Positions 9,310 through 19,091 of a stretch of DNA of 64,000 bases are shown here, one piece after another. The position numbers and the translations under genes were made by a program. The notes under the pieces were generated by a model, which saw only the letters and a program-made list of their open reading frames with translations, made no database searches and was not told the origin of the DNA. Location: positions 1 to 64,000 of the forward strand of contig JAGFNK010000098.1 in NCBI GenBank assembly GCA_025769875.1. Reading direction: 5' to 3'. Numbering within the stretch: position 1 is the first letter of the stretch; the number at the start of each line of letters is the position of its first letter. Origin of the DNA: Russula earlei (Eukaryota > Basidiomycota > Agaricomycetes > Russulales > Russulaceae).

Positions 9310-11136
9310 ATGCCAACTCAGTTAGAATACCTCAAGCTCAAGTGGGATCTGGAGGACCTTATCGCCTCCTCATCAAGACTCCACATGTGTGACCGGGAAG
9401 ACGTAGACAAATACTACCGGAGTTCCAGGGCAATCTGCGGTCCCCTCGTCCATGCATGCCGCCTGTGCTACGAAGATTGCGACAAGTCATTCTGGCTCAG
9501 ACTCCACCCGGACGACCGCCGGATGGTCTCCCAACGTCTCGGCCCCTGGCACCCAAATGAACAGCAGAGGCACTTTGTCGATTTCCGAGAAGTATTTGAC
9601 ACACTAGTCAAGATATTCTCTCAGCGTCCCTGTGACATTCAGCAGGAACACCAACTCTGCTCTGCAGACAAAGACGAAGACGACTACACATACCCTGCAC
9701 CCATGCCCACTCCAGCCTCCGTCCCTACATCATGCACCATCGCCTCCGCCTCACCTGCCTTGCCCATCGTCCCTGCAGTTCCCACCTCATCCGCCATTCC
9801 CGTCACCTTGTTCACCACCGCCATCCTCGACTTGCCAGCCATCATCGCCTCAGCTCCACCTGCCCTCGCCGTCCCAGCATCACCCGCATTTGCCATCGTC
9901 GCCACCTCATCTGTCCCCGCCGCCGTAGCCTCAGCCGTGACATCGCCTATCGCCACTGTCCCTGTCTTTGCCCAACCAGCTCCCGTGCCTTCAGTGTCGC
10001 CTGCTATGGCCACTGTCTCAGCTCCATGCACAACCACCATCTCAACCTCGCCCACCGATGTTTTAGCACCGCCCACCACTTCAGCCCTCGCAGCCTCGTC
10101 TGCCACCCCCACCTTCATCTCATCCGCTCCCGCACCCTCAGTTGTCTTGTTGCCCTCAGTCTCGTCCGTCGCCTCGTCTGTCGCCACAGTAGCCTCAGTC
10201 GTGCCAGCTGCCGACTTCGCATCAGTCTCCGTCTTAGCCTCGCCCGTACTCGTCAGTTCAGCCCAGTCCGTCATAGCACCAGCATTGCCAGCCGCCGCTG
10301 TCTCCACCCTGCCCTCAGCCTCAGCCTTCTCAGTCTCAGCTGCCACCACCGCGCCCCTAGTTTTGCCAGCCGTCTCTGTCGCCCCAGCTTCAGATCAGTC
10401 AACCGCCGCCACCGTGCTCTTAGCCTTGCCAGCTGCCTTAGTCTCATTAGCCGCCGCCGTAGCCTCAGCCTCAGCCACCGACGTCTTAGCACCACACGCC
10501 ACCACCTCCACCACCGTCTCACAAGCCACCACCACCATGCCCTTGTCAGCCACAGCCGCCGTCGCCCCTGCATCGCCCTCAGTCGTCGCCTCCGCCCCAT
10601 CCACCTCCACCGTCGCACCAGCTCAGTCTGCCACCACCTTCTCAGTCTCAGCCTCAGTCTTCTCAGTCTCAGCCGCTGCTTTAGTAGTTTCGTGCCACAC
10701 CAGCACCGCTGCACCGTTGCAACCCCTCACCACCAGCACCACCCCAGAAGACCAAGAAGGCCTCGGCCACAAACTTAGCCACGACATGCCACAACAGGAG
10801 CAGAAGCCGCCACCACACCGCCGCCGACGCAGGAGAAGCAGTCGCCGATGCCAACAGCACACCGCACACCGCCTCCCACATCGCCTCCCCATCTGTTCGT
10901 GCGCTCTCGCCCATGTCTGCTGCCGACACCTGCAGTGGAGACGACCCCGCCACCACCGCTGCAAGACGACAGATCCCACCCCCGTGCAAGCTGCCCCACG
11001 CATCCTCTTTCTCAAGTCCTCGCCACCTACGTCTCTATCTACAAACTCACGCTCACCGCCTACGCCTTTGCTCCTTGTCCACGCCTGCTGCCACCACCTG
11101 CAATGGAGACGACTCCTGTATATAAAAACACCCTAG
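9310..11136 (+). CDS. Gag-like protein with a long Ala/Ser/Pro/Thr/Val-rich tail, inside element 2
   Basis: ATG 9310 opens an uninterrupted frame of about 608 residues (a second ATG at 9292 adds six). Residues 1-110 are well ordered (QLEYLKLKWDLEDLI, DVDKYYRSSRAICGPLV, CYEDCDKSFWLRLHPDDR, FREVFDTLVKIFS) and, from memory of the family, resemble the N-terminal capsid part of basidiomycete Ty3/gypsy Gag. About 400 residues of very low-complexity Ala/Ser/Pro/Val/Thr sequence follow, then a Arg/His/Ser-rich end. The matching tail in element 1 is broken by a solo LTR and lacks the Gag-like part. It lies between the inverted repeats of a DNA-type element, which suggests capture. Function is unknown; no zinc knuckle or protease is seen. 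Confidence 0.55.
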   Translation: MPTQLEYLKLKWDLEDLIASSSRLHMCDREDVDKYYRSSRAICGPLVHACRLCYEDCDKSFWLRLHPDDRRMVSQRLGPWHPNEQQRHFVDFREVFDTLVKIFSQRPCDIQQEHQLCSADKDEDDYTYPAPMPTPASVPTSCTIASASPALPIVPAVPTSSAIPVTLFTTAILDLPAIIASAPPALAVPASPAFAIVATSSVPAAVASAVTSPIATVPVFAQPAPVPSVSPAMATVSAPCTTTISTSPTDVLAPPTTSALAASSATPTFISSAPAPSVVLLPSVSSVASSVATVASVVPAADFASVSVLASPVLVSSAQSVIAPALPAAAVSTLPSASAFSVSAATTAPLVLPAVSVAPASDQSTAATVLLALPAALVSLAAAVASASATDVLAPHATTSTTVSQATTTMPLSATAAVAPASPSVVASAPSTSTVAPAQSATTFSVSASVFSVSAAALVVSCHTSTAAPLQPLTTSTTPEDQEGLGHKLSHDMPQQEQKPPPHRRRRRRSSRRCQQHTAHRLPHRLPICSCALAHVCCRHLQWRRPRHHRCKTTDPTPVQAAPRILFLKSSPPTSLSTNSRSPPTPLLLVHACCHHLQWRRLLYIKTP

Positions 11137-11210
11137 CTACTCTGTAGTAGAAAGAGTTCAGAATAGGACCCCTCTTTGCAACCCACTCCTCTCTGTCTGT
11201 GAAAAACAAG

Positions 11211-11622
11211 AAGGATGGTCAGAATCGAGAGGCGAGAGGGGTGATGAGTGGCTGGCCACGACTCCAATTGCACTGGAAACAATGTTGCACACCACAACAC
11301 TTGAGTCAAAAACACTATGGGGCTGCCTGAAGACAGCCCATGGGTACAACATGAGGGAAAAATAATAGATATAGACCATGATTTTGAATTGTAATTCATC
11401 TAATACACATGTGGAGGTGGCTTGAGTCCAGCTCCGCCAATTCTCACTCAAATCTCATGAAAACAATGGGGCTGCCTAGCCCTCATTCAGGCGATTCAGG
11501 GACAATAATTTTCATATGAATTGAAGCTGTTTTGAGGGAGATATTCATCCCGCATGTTTGAGGGGGTTTCTGCGCCAATTTGGGTGGAATTCAAGCTCCG
11601 CCAAGTGTGCTGAAAACGGCAA
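11211..11622 (-). repeat. Right terminal inverted repeat of element 2
   Basis: This is the reverse complement of 8739-9149 and nearly identical to 1834-2245 of element 1. It ends GGCAA, directly followed by TA and the pogo terminus. Confidence 0.85.
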
Positions 11623-11624
11623 TA

Positions 11625-11667
11625 CTGTACGCCACTGGGAACTCGGCAGTTCACTACCATCTCGGCG
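11625..11667 (+). repeat. Left terminal inverted repeat of the pogo element
   Basis: 43 bp: the first 38 bp are identical to the reverse complement of the right end, then one C/T mismatch and four more matching bases. Confidence 0.93.
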
Positions 11668-11716
11668 GTCACAAATGTCACGAAAGTAACATACATGTAA
11701 CACACATGCCGAATTA

Positions 11717-12679
11717 TGTCAAGACTCACTGTTGAACTATCCAGTTCAAGAGCGAGGGATAAGCTCGAAGACGAGTCAATAGACGTCCAAGACTGCGTGG
11801 GCAAGAAGTAGAATCCAGAGTAGTAACAGATACCAGAGAGGTATTGTTACTGTGAGAGTCGAGCAATCACGCAGGGAAGAGGCCAGGATAGTCACAAGGG
11901 GACGGTCCTTAAAGGAGTATCCCAGGGTTGGAGAGTGCCGTAAACAAATGGACAGTCTGAGGACTGTCCGCTTACTTTATTGAGCGCTTATATACTACAA
12001 GAGAACTGCTAAATAGGGAACAAGTCATAACCTTGTTATCAAGCACAATAGAGTGATGAGTAAGAAGTCAGAGGATGCTTACTGAGCATGCTCGGTCATG
12101 CTCAGTAAGCTGCTGAGTAAGAAGACTCTTTTTGATGAGTAAGAGTTTCCACTGTCCACGTGTTTACTACTTTTAGTGCACGTGTAAGCACCTGATTCAT
12201 TTCTTGTTAGTTAGTTTAGGGCCGGTCATTTGAGGACTTGTAGTTTGGTTAGGGAATAGTGTCATCTTATAAGGCCCTTATATAGTTCTATTAGGGTCCT
12301 TAGAGTCGACCCTAATACTTCTATTAAGGTCCTTAGTATTGCCTTATAGTCGTTCTATAGTTATTAGAGTTGGTCTAATAACGCGTTGTAGGGCCTTCGA
12401 TACTAGGTTAGTGCCTATTGTAGAGCTCCTAGGGTCGTTCCAAAGGGTCCTTAGGAAGGCCCTAATACTGTCTTTTGTTGCTAGAAGGGTTGCCTTTAAG
12501 TGGGGCTTGCTGTATGTCGATTGTGCCGAGAATCGCTTGCGCAACAATGCGTGCGCGATATTGTGGACACCTCTACTCACCCCTTTTGCTCGTGTGAACA
12601 GGGTGACACCATAGAGACCAGGTTTCCTCCTATAAGGAAGGGTCCTTCAAGGGCCCTCTCCGGAGAATGGTTCATGACA
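11717..12679 (-). repeat. Solo LTR inside the pogo element (963 bp, target duplication AATTA)
   Basis: AATTA is directly repeated at 11712-11716 and 12680-12684. Read on the minus strand the LTR starts TGTCATGAACC and ends GTCTTGACA. It contains TATATAAGCGC and the block CAGACTGTCCATTTGT, also found near 3518 in the other solo LTR, with the same terminal GTCTTGACA. No coding region remains. The segment 12280-12480 has degenerate copies of a GGTCCTTAG-containing motif. Confidence 0.92.
12077..12110. repeat. Perfect 14 bp hairpin in the solo LTR
   Basis: GCTTACTGAGCATG (12077-12090) is separated by six bases from its exact reverse complement (12097-12110). Partial copies of the same GAGTAAGAAG/CAGTAAG words occur on both sides. 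This could be a cruciform or RNA stem in the LTR U3 region; no function is shown. Confidence 0.7.
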
Positions 12680-12758
12680 AATTAAAGTCCGCCCGGGATG
12701 AAATGTTATGTACAATGCAATTTGATTAGGTGGGGACTAGGGAAAACAGGAGTAGCAT

Positions 12759-15047
12759 CTAATTGAGTGGAATCTGGTCCCAATATTGAATCTGGAATGA
12801 TGGTGTAGTAGTAGTACTGTATGGTGCAGTACTGTAAGAGTGTTGCAAAGGCAGCTGTGCAAATGGTTGTGCCAGTGAGGGTCCTATTGATGAGGCAAGG
12901 GACGACGAGGAAGGATAGTGATTATTACTACTACGTCGTCTGCCATAAAGTCCCACAAATCGTTGGTTGTTTTCCAACTCAGGATGTGCAACAAGTTGCT
13001 CTTTGATCCGTGTGGTGAGTTCAGACGCGGTGCCCTCCATTGAGAGCTCGAGAGCACCTGCAATCATCATAAGGTCTTCCTTGCGCTTGTATGATGAAAA
13101 AGAATTGTCAAAAACCTTTGAAACAGTGCCTTCACTAATTCGTATAGCACGAGCCGAATCTTCAGTAGCTTTCTCAGCGCGTTTTTTTGTTTCTTTTCTC
13201 TCCTGGTTAATTCGATCTCGTTTGTCTGCTTCAAACGCCTCCTTCAGCTCGGGATGTGTAACAAACCGGGCCTTGATCTTTGTCAAAGCATGAGGTCTTG
13301 TCTTTTGCTGATTTGCCAACTTCACGCGCAGATCGTTGGCCTCTCGCTGAGCAATTGTGCAGTGTGCATTTGCCGCACTCAATTGCGATGCTTGCATAAT
13401 CACAGTTTGAGAAAGGACCGAAACTTCGTGACGAAGAGATTGTATTTTGGAAATCAGCTCCTCACAGCTCCGTGTTTGATCTTGGAGCACAGAGACAGCT
13501 TGGTGATCAGAAAGAATCCCCTCCATGTTCTGTGCCGAAGACGCGCGCGTGATCATCGCATTGCAAGCACATAAGTGAGGGTCAGTCCCAGTCGTTGAGG
13601 ACGTTGAGGATTTGTGGCCGCTGGTCACGTCCCTAGCACCTCCCTCCAAGTCCGAGGCAATATAATCAGTGTCACTAGTTTCAGAACTAAGATCCGAACT
13701 GACTGCTGGAGGTGAGGTTGGAACCTCCATCGGGTACGAAGAGGGGAAGTGTGATGAAGATGATGATGCCTTGCTAGGTGCAAAGTCTTCTTCAGTGAAG
13801 ACCGACGGATTGAGGGGCCAGATTCCGGACTTGCGGAATGCGTTCTGAATGAGGTCCAGGGTGACAACTTTATGAATAACCATGTATTCATGGATAACAT
13901 TATAGCGTGTGATCTTGATGCCTTCGGCGAGGCGGCAGTCACAATGCGATGACCACGCGCGTTGGACTGGTGCGAAAACCAACACATCAAGGGGTTGAAG
14001 CTTGTGTGTAGTTTTCGAAGGGAGGCAGAAGAGTACAATCTTATTGTCATATGCAAGTTGCTGCATGGCTGGGGTCTCATGCGAGTTGTGCCCGTCAAAG
14101 GTCAATACGATCGGTTTGTCATTAACATGATGAGTAGCAGCAACCGGAATGAACACAGATTGGAACCACTGCTCGCATATTTCATGATCTGTCCATCCAG
14201 AAGGGGATGTTGCAACACTGTGAAGGTGAAATCAGTTTATGCCGCCAAAATGCCAGATTGAATCTCACCTTCCGACGCCCTCCAAATCCCGGCAGTCAGG
14301 CAGCAGGCCCTCTGAGAGAACAAATCCTGATGGCATGAGAGATCCTGCTGCCGAAATGCATTCAATGATGGAGACAAGCTCCAGACTGTCACTCTTGATG
14401 CGATATCGCTGCTTCCGGTCTTTCATGAATAGATACTTTTTTCCATTATTTTTACGGCCGCCTCCCATCTGGATTCCCTTCTCGTCCATATTCCATTGAT
14501 GTTCCGGTGGTATCCCGTCATAAGTGTCCACCAGTTCCTGTAGTTTTGCAAAGTAGTCATGGACTACTGTCCTATTAAAGTTTTTCGCGCGCTTTGGATC
14601 CAACCCACTTGCTTTCGAGAAAGTCAGACTGGAGTTGCGTTTAATGAACCGATAATGCCAGTTTATTCCAGGGTAGTGGCTAGATAGGTCCAGAGCATGA
14701 GCCCGCAGTGCCTTTTGATCCAAAGGCATCACCTCTGCGGACAGCTGGTCACACCAATCTAGCAATGCCTTTTCCTGGGCCGGCTTGAGAAGCTGGCCAT
14801 CCTGGTGAGCTTCCTGATGTGACTTATGTTTCCCAGAAGCTCTATCTTGTAGCGTCTGGCGTGAAACCTTGGAAAGCATAAGATTTCGACTTATTGGCCA
14901 TGTATGGAATGCACTGACATCATGGGCCAGTGCCGCGCGAGTAAATGATCGATAGATCCCATTGCGGTAGTCACTCAATGCAGCCTGTAGCCGCTGCTCA
15001 TACGTATGGTCTTGTGCTGGCCGACTGGACCACCTGTAACATGGCAT
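12759..15047 (-). CDS. Pogo/Tigger-family DDE transposase, intact, one intron
   Basis: It would catalyse cut-and-paste transposition of its own element. Exon 1 is 15047-14269 and exon 2 is 14217-12759; the 51 bp intron (14218-14268) has GTGAGA and CACAG. The spliced total is 2238 nt, or 745 residues. The N-terminal part has a CENP-B/Tc5-like DNA-binding region (residues about 15-150). The catalytic triad is D188 (WNMDEKGIQ), D301 (TFDGHNSHE) and D337 (HKLQPLDV), a DD35D spacing. Residues about 520-620 include a Lys/Arg/Glu-rich segment that may form a coiled coil. No stop or frameshift is present. ATG 15047 is chosen because homology-like sequence begins close to it; the N-terminus is less certain than the core. 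Confidence 0.9.
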
Positions 15048-15313
15048 TGAGAGAGTACCCAGATCCTCGGAGGCCTCTGAGTCAGTGTACTGTTGGTGAT
15101 GTGATCACCCAGCTGGAATCAAACTCCGCCCTCTGCCATGACAGCGGTGTGATGCAGGCGTGATGCAGGCGTGACCCCCAGGCCAAAACATTACTCGAGA
15201 ACCACTCAATGGACTGCAATTTTTCTTTGCTAGAATGACATTAATGGTACTCAATAGTATAACTACAAAGTTTTGAATAGAGTTGTTTGAGCAGATACAG
15301 GGAAAAATGAAAT

Positions 15314-15356
15314 CGCCAAGATGGTAGTGAACTGCCGAGTTCCCAGTGGCGTACAG
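15314..15356 (-). repeat. Right terminal inverted repeat of the pogo element
   Basis: It ends ...CCCAGTGGCGTACAG followed by TA, and mirrors 11625-11667. Confidence 0.93.
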
Positions 15357-15358
15357 TA

Positions 15359-15661
15359 ATAGTGGATTTAGACCAATTCCCTGAGAATACATTCTGTAGA
15401 AAGTGGTTGCAGAAGTCTCATACTTCAATTTTTTAGAATTTTCGACTGTTTCGGGACATTGTCACGCTGATCACGTGATGTTGGTGGGCTATGGACGTCT
15501 TCTACCTTAATAACCCATAGTTTTTGGTGTCCACGGACCAACCACTATGGGTTATGAGAGAGTTGACTTTGTAGCCATATTCGGTGGAGGCCGATGTCGT
15601 ACTGATCGCGGTTGAGACATACATAGACTGGGTCCCACTGCGGCTCCCTCCCCACCCACCC
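15359..15661. other. Boundary between transposon nest and host gene space
   Basis: After the right TA of the pogo element come about 300 bp with no coding signal. The first bases (ATAGTGGATTTAG) should be the original right flank of element 2, so they continue the sequence upstream of the old transposase at 8736. The first host start codon is at 15662. Confidence 0.5.
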
Positions 15662-17326
15662 ATGGGCCTTTTAGACTTTATCAATGCTCGCGACATGCCA
15701 ACTATGGCGTCCTCGCAGGTTCAGAAAGCGCCTGACGTCCATGACGCGAACACCACGGAGACGGACGTGCGAGCACAACCCCTCTCGGACAGCAACGTGG
15801 CATCCGCAGACCCGTATGACTCTTCACCTCCAACACCTGTCTCGACGAAAGCCGACGAGTCCGGGGCCGCGCTCCCAACCGCCGCCGAGCAGGCGGGTGA
15901 TGGCACACGTCCCTCGGCCAGCAACGATCGCCGCTGGTCCTTCCCAAGACAGTTCAGGCTGCTTCGCAAAGCGAAAAGGGCTCCTCCGCCTCCGCCTCCT
16001 CCGCCCTCCACCGTCGAAAGACACGGTGGATCCGCCGCGCCCGCCGCTTCTTCCGACGCACCGGCTCGCAGACTCAAGAAGCCTTCGACGTCGTCCGCCG
16101 ATCGCAGGGCGAAGCGGTCCGCCCTCGTCGTCCGCGCCCTCATCGTCGGGCGGGACACCGACCGAGGCGGCCTCGCCCCGCCGCAAGCGCGCATCTCCGG
16201 CGCCCGGCTGAGGAACGTCAAGGCGCAGCTTCTCGAGCCGAAGACCGCGGGCAAGATCCTGGCGCAGCTCCGGGCCCTGCCCGCCCTGCCCGACTCTGCC
16301 TCGCGCGCGAGCGAGCCGATCCAGGCGGTGTGCCTCCCGTACAGAGACGAGGAGGCGGACGAGAAACTCCTCGCCGCCCTCCGCGACATGAAGCAGAAAC
16401 AGCCGAGGACGGCGGCGGTGCGACCGCAGGGCCCGCCGCCGCATCATCCGTCGAGCTCTGCCGTCGCCGCGGTCACGGAAGCGCTCCGAAACTTGCAGAT
16501 CGTCAGTCTGTTTACCGCGCCGGACTTGGGGCTCGGCCAACCGGGAGACGGATCGGGCGTCCTTGCGGGAGCGGTTCCCACAGCAGAGACGGTCATAAAC
16601 GGAATCGAGCAAATCACGCCCCAGGTCATGGCATTGGGTTATGCGATGGGACAAGCGGTCGTTCCTGACCATAAAGGAATATGCCCGCCCACGGACAGGA
16701 TTTCGATTTTAACCTGTACGGTTCCTCGTTTTCACGTCCCGTCGACACCTGACGGAGCGTGGTGTAGATTGGTGGGGCCTGGAGCTCCTGCTACCCCCAC
16801 CTACTTTGGAATATCTGAGCGTGAGATTTTATCCCCTGGTTTCGTCCCTGCTCTCACCTCAGCGAATCGCCGAAGCAGCGGGTTCAGTCCATCTCTGGAA
16901 CCATCATGAATTTTCTCACTGCCTTGAGTGTGGTGTATGAGGGTGTGCGCGAAATCCTCCCTTTCGTTCGGTATTTCTCACAGTTCCTCGAATTCGAGTT
17001 CACCGCGATCAAAGCACAGGATCGTGGCAAGGGTGTGATATGCTCCGCCACTTGGTCAGATAGACAACGCCCCCCACCGCGCATGTTGAGTGTCTCTCAC
17101 ACATGTTTATAGGCTCATGCCCGCTGCCATGGTCCCTCGCCCTTGGGACTTCCCCGATCCTCCGAAAACCTCGGCGTTTCATGCTGGAGCTACCTCACCG
17201 CCTGTCAAAGCCCCTGGAAATGCACTGGTGGCTAGCCAGACGGCACCAGAGTCTCCGCCGTCTACGATTCCCGCGACGCACAACCCGGCTCCCGTCGATC
17301 CTATTCTGGTTATCAGTTCCACTTGA
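15662..17326 (+). CDS. Conserved uncharacterised agaricomycete protein, four exons
   Basis: Exons 15662-16715, 16768-16820, 16888-17054 and 17113-17326 give 1488 nt, 495 residues. The first 250 residues are disordered (Ala/Pro/Ser/Arg-rich, with a nine-proline run at about residue 120). The C-terminal half is compact: ALRNLQIVSLF, then PPTDRISILTYWWGLELL, SGTIMNFLTALSVV, EILPFVRYFSQFLEFEF, QDRGKGVICSATW and LMPAAMVPRPWDFPDP. From memory, this last pattern recurs in predicted proteins of many agaricomycetes without an assigned function. The splice sites are supported because they rejoin those conserved blocks. ATG 15662 has a good context (CACCCATGG); an in-frame ATG also exists at 15584. Confidence 0.8.
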
Positions 17327-18078
17327 GCGTTTATGACCCACCTTACGAACCCTATCCTCGCAGCCTACAACTCTGCTGCGACTCCGGCACATGACTAGTA
17401 ACTATACCCTTTACGGCCATATTCTTGATGTCTTCATCAATCGAGGTAGCTGTGGAACCTCGTTCTCATGTTTCGATTCGGGTCTTCAGGCCCCTACATT
17501 TTTATGACCTCTGGAATCCCTCATGACATCGCCGTGCGTGGTTTTCTTCTGCTACTCTACGAATGCAGCTCCAATTCGATACTCTTCATACCCACACGTT
17601 GTGGATGGTAATTGTAATGCATTGACAAGAGTGGGACCTCTCGTTCCCGCAGTGACGTAAAGACGGTGTTCTGGAAATCAGGGGTCGTGGCACGAATGCC
17701 CGCCAGTAAGTACACTAAGCACAAATCACTCGCGGGAAAATGTCCCAATAAAGATTGAAACAAACCCCCGGTGGTTCAGCATGATTAAACGATATCATAT
17801 GTGTCGATCACAATGCCTTAGAGGTTGTCCGTGTTTCGGGTATGTCACCTCGTTCTGCGCGCTGTCATGCAACGCCGTACACGCATTGCACACGTGGCAT
17901 GGATTCAGGGCTTGATAGGGTTGGTCGAGGGTCATGAGCATTAAACCAAGCACAACTAGATTGGGGACGGACATCCAAGAATCTAATGGGGATGAATAAG
18001 GTGCATCAAGAGAACTGTTAAGGCGCCTCTGGCTTCCCTTTCACACCCTAGATTATATAGACCCACAAATGACACAAG
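17327..18078. other. Intergenic, no gene recognised
   Basis: This stretch is the 3' side of the gene ending at 17326 and of the inhibitor gene ending at 18079, so the two genes converge. I found no conserved reading frame; the short ORFs here have no family resemblance. Confidence 0.4.
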
Positions 18079-18452
18079 TCAGGACCTCTTTGGAAGACCT
18101 TCGGGCTCTGGGGGTAAGGGAGGGGCACGCCGTGAGCCATGATGTGGACTCGTTCGATATCCCAGAAACGGGCAACAGCTCACCAATATAGTCTATGTCG
18201 GCATTTTTGTTCAGCAGTTGGAGATGAGACTCGGGAATGGCGGCGCAAAAGCCCTGGGACGGCATCTCAGATTGAACATTCAGCATCACAGACAGCGGCC
18301 GACGAGACACCCACGTTCAGAAACCAGTCATAGGTCTGAGTGAGGCGGCCACCGGCGTCCATGACGTCGTTCATGTATTTCATGACGGTTTCTTCGGTGA
18401 CGTCGTCTTTGAAGACGACCGTGTAACCTGCATGGGGCGATGGTGCGATCAT
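18079..18452 (-). CDS. Proteinase inhibitor I9 domain protein (proteinase A inhibitor-like), copy 1
   Basis: Exons 18452-18315, 18253-18184 and 18107-18079 (introns of 61 and 76 bp) give 237 nt, 78 residues. The protein is essentially one inhibitor I9 domain: YTVVFKDDVTEE (strand 1 and helix start), GGRLTQTYDWFLN-GFCAAIP (the junction restored by splicing intron 1) and DIDYIEPEG (restored by intron 2). This is the pattern of the mushroom proteinase A inhibitors, stand-alone versions of the subtilisin propeptide that bind subtilisin-type proteases, typically without a secretion signal. A second copy follows 640 bp upstream in the same orientation, so this is a tandem duplication. The family call rests on motif order; target protease is unknown. 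Confidence 0.85.
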
Positions 18453-19091
18453 GATGAGCCTCGCGGCGTGCGGAGGGAACAGCGAACGTGCGGTGGCATA
18501 CGCTTATCCTTATAGATTATGCTGGGAGCCATGGGGAATGCAGTGCGAGTGAAGGTGTGCAGACGTCGAAGGGAAAGGGAAGGTGATAGTTTGGAGATGG
18601 GAGACCGACGGATCCTGTCTCCCCAAAATTTAAAATTTTTGGTTGGGTTTGGCAAGTGAAAAGGGCCACGCGCCTCGTCCCCGACTTGGGTTAGCCTCGC
18701 TCGTGAATGTCAGGCTCGCGACAAACCTGGCTTGGGACGCGTGCCTACGTGTACATTGAAAAGCCGTCCTCGTATCCCCTTCTGGGAAACGTGCTTCATG
18801 TCAATGACTTTGCTCTTGACAAAGGCCCCAGTACAAACCTCAAACTTTGTGGTCTTGAGTAATAGGGTCAGATGGCACATATTCTGTCGCACTACAGTAT
18901 TGCTCCGCCAACATTCCCTCGGCTTTGTCACTCGATCAATGACTGGCTATTGGAAACGCTCAAGTCTAACGGTACACCGACCACATCTATTACAGGATAA
19001 GGACGACATCATTCCTGCGCGGATAGCCACGAGGGCACAGCCGCATTCAAACACTGCTCAAGTCCATTGGCGCTCTTGTTCCATCTCTCGC
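18453..19091. other. Intergenic between the two inhibitor genes
   Basis: This contains the upstream region of the first inhibitor gene. No further coding sequence is recognised. Confidence 0.4.

Larger units (their letters stand above)
8739..11622 (+). mobile_element. Element 2: TA-flanked transposon carrying a Gag-like gene (2884 bp)
   Basis: It has the same TTGCCGTTTTCAGC terminal inverted repeat as element 1. TA at 8737-8738 is the left duplication; the right TA (11623-11624) was itself used as the target of the pogo element. With that element removed, the right flank reads TA-ATAGTGG, so both family members show an AT-TA/TA-AT target context. The interior holds one long ORF whose N-terminal part resembles retrotransposon Gag and whose tail is Ala/Ser/Pro/Thr/Val-rich. 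No transposase is visible. Confidence 0.85.
11625..15356 (-). mobile_element. Complete pogo/Tigger-like transposon with TA target duplication (3732 bp)
   Basis: The ends carry a 43 bp inverted repeat (CTGTACGCCACTGGG...) with one mismatch, flanked by TA at 11623-11624 and 15357-15358. The cargo is one spliced, frame-intact DDE transposase on the minus strand (12759-15047). A solo LTR (11717-12679) with its own 5 bp duplication sits between the left repeat and the gene; without it the element is about 2.76 kb. Intact ends plus an intact gene make it a candidate autonomous copy. The left insertion point is the TA duplication of element 2. Confidence 0.93.

Noticed and set aside
11673..12607. 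Alternative LTR boundaries TGTCAC...GTGACA in the pogo element
   Set aside because: The inverted ends match, but the flanks (ACAAA versus CCATA) are not duplicated; 11717-12679 has a perfect AATTA duplication and the family end GTCTTGACA.
14831..14930. Additional intron in the pogo transposase N-terminus (around HDVSAFHTW to KVSRQTL)
   Set aside because: Candidate GTGCAT...CCAAG would be 47 bp and break the frame; the unspliced frame continues correctly into the DNA-binding region.
15702..16672. Minus-strand ORFs of 81 to 282 residues opposite 15662-16715
   Set aside because: They mirror the disordered, GC-rich N-terminus of the plus-strand gene, whose splicing restores conserved C-terminal blocks.
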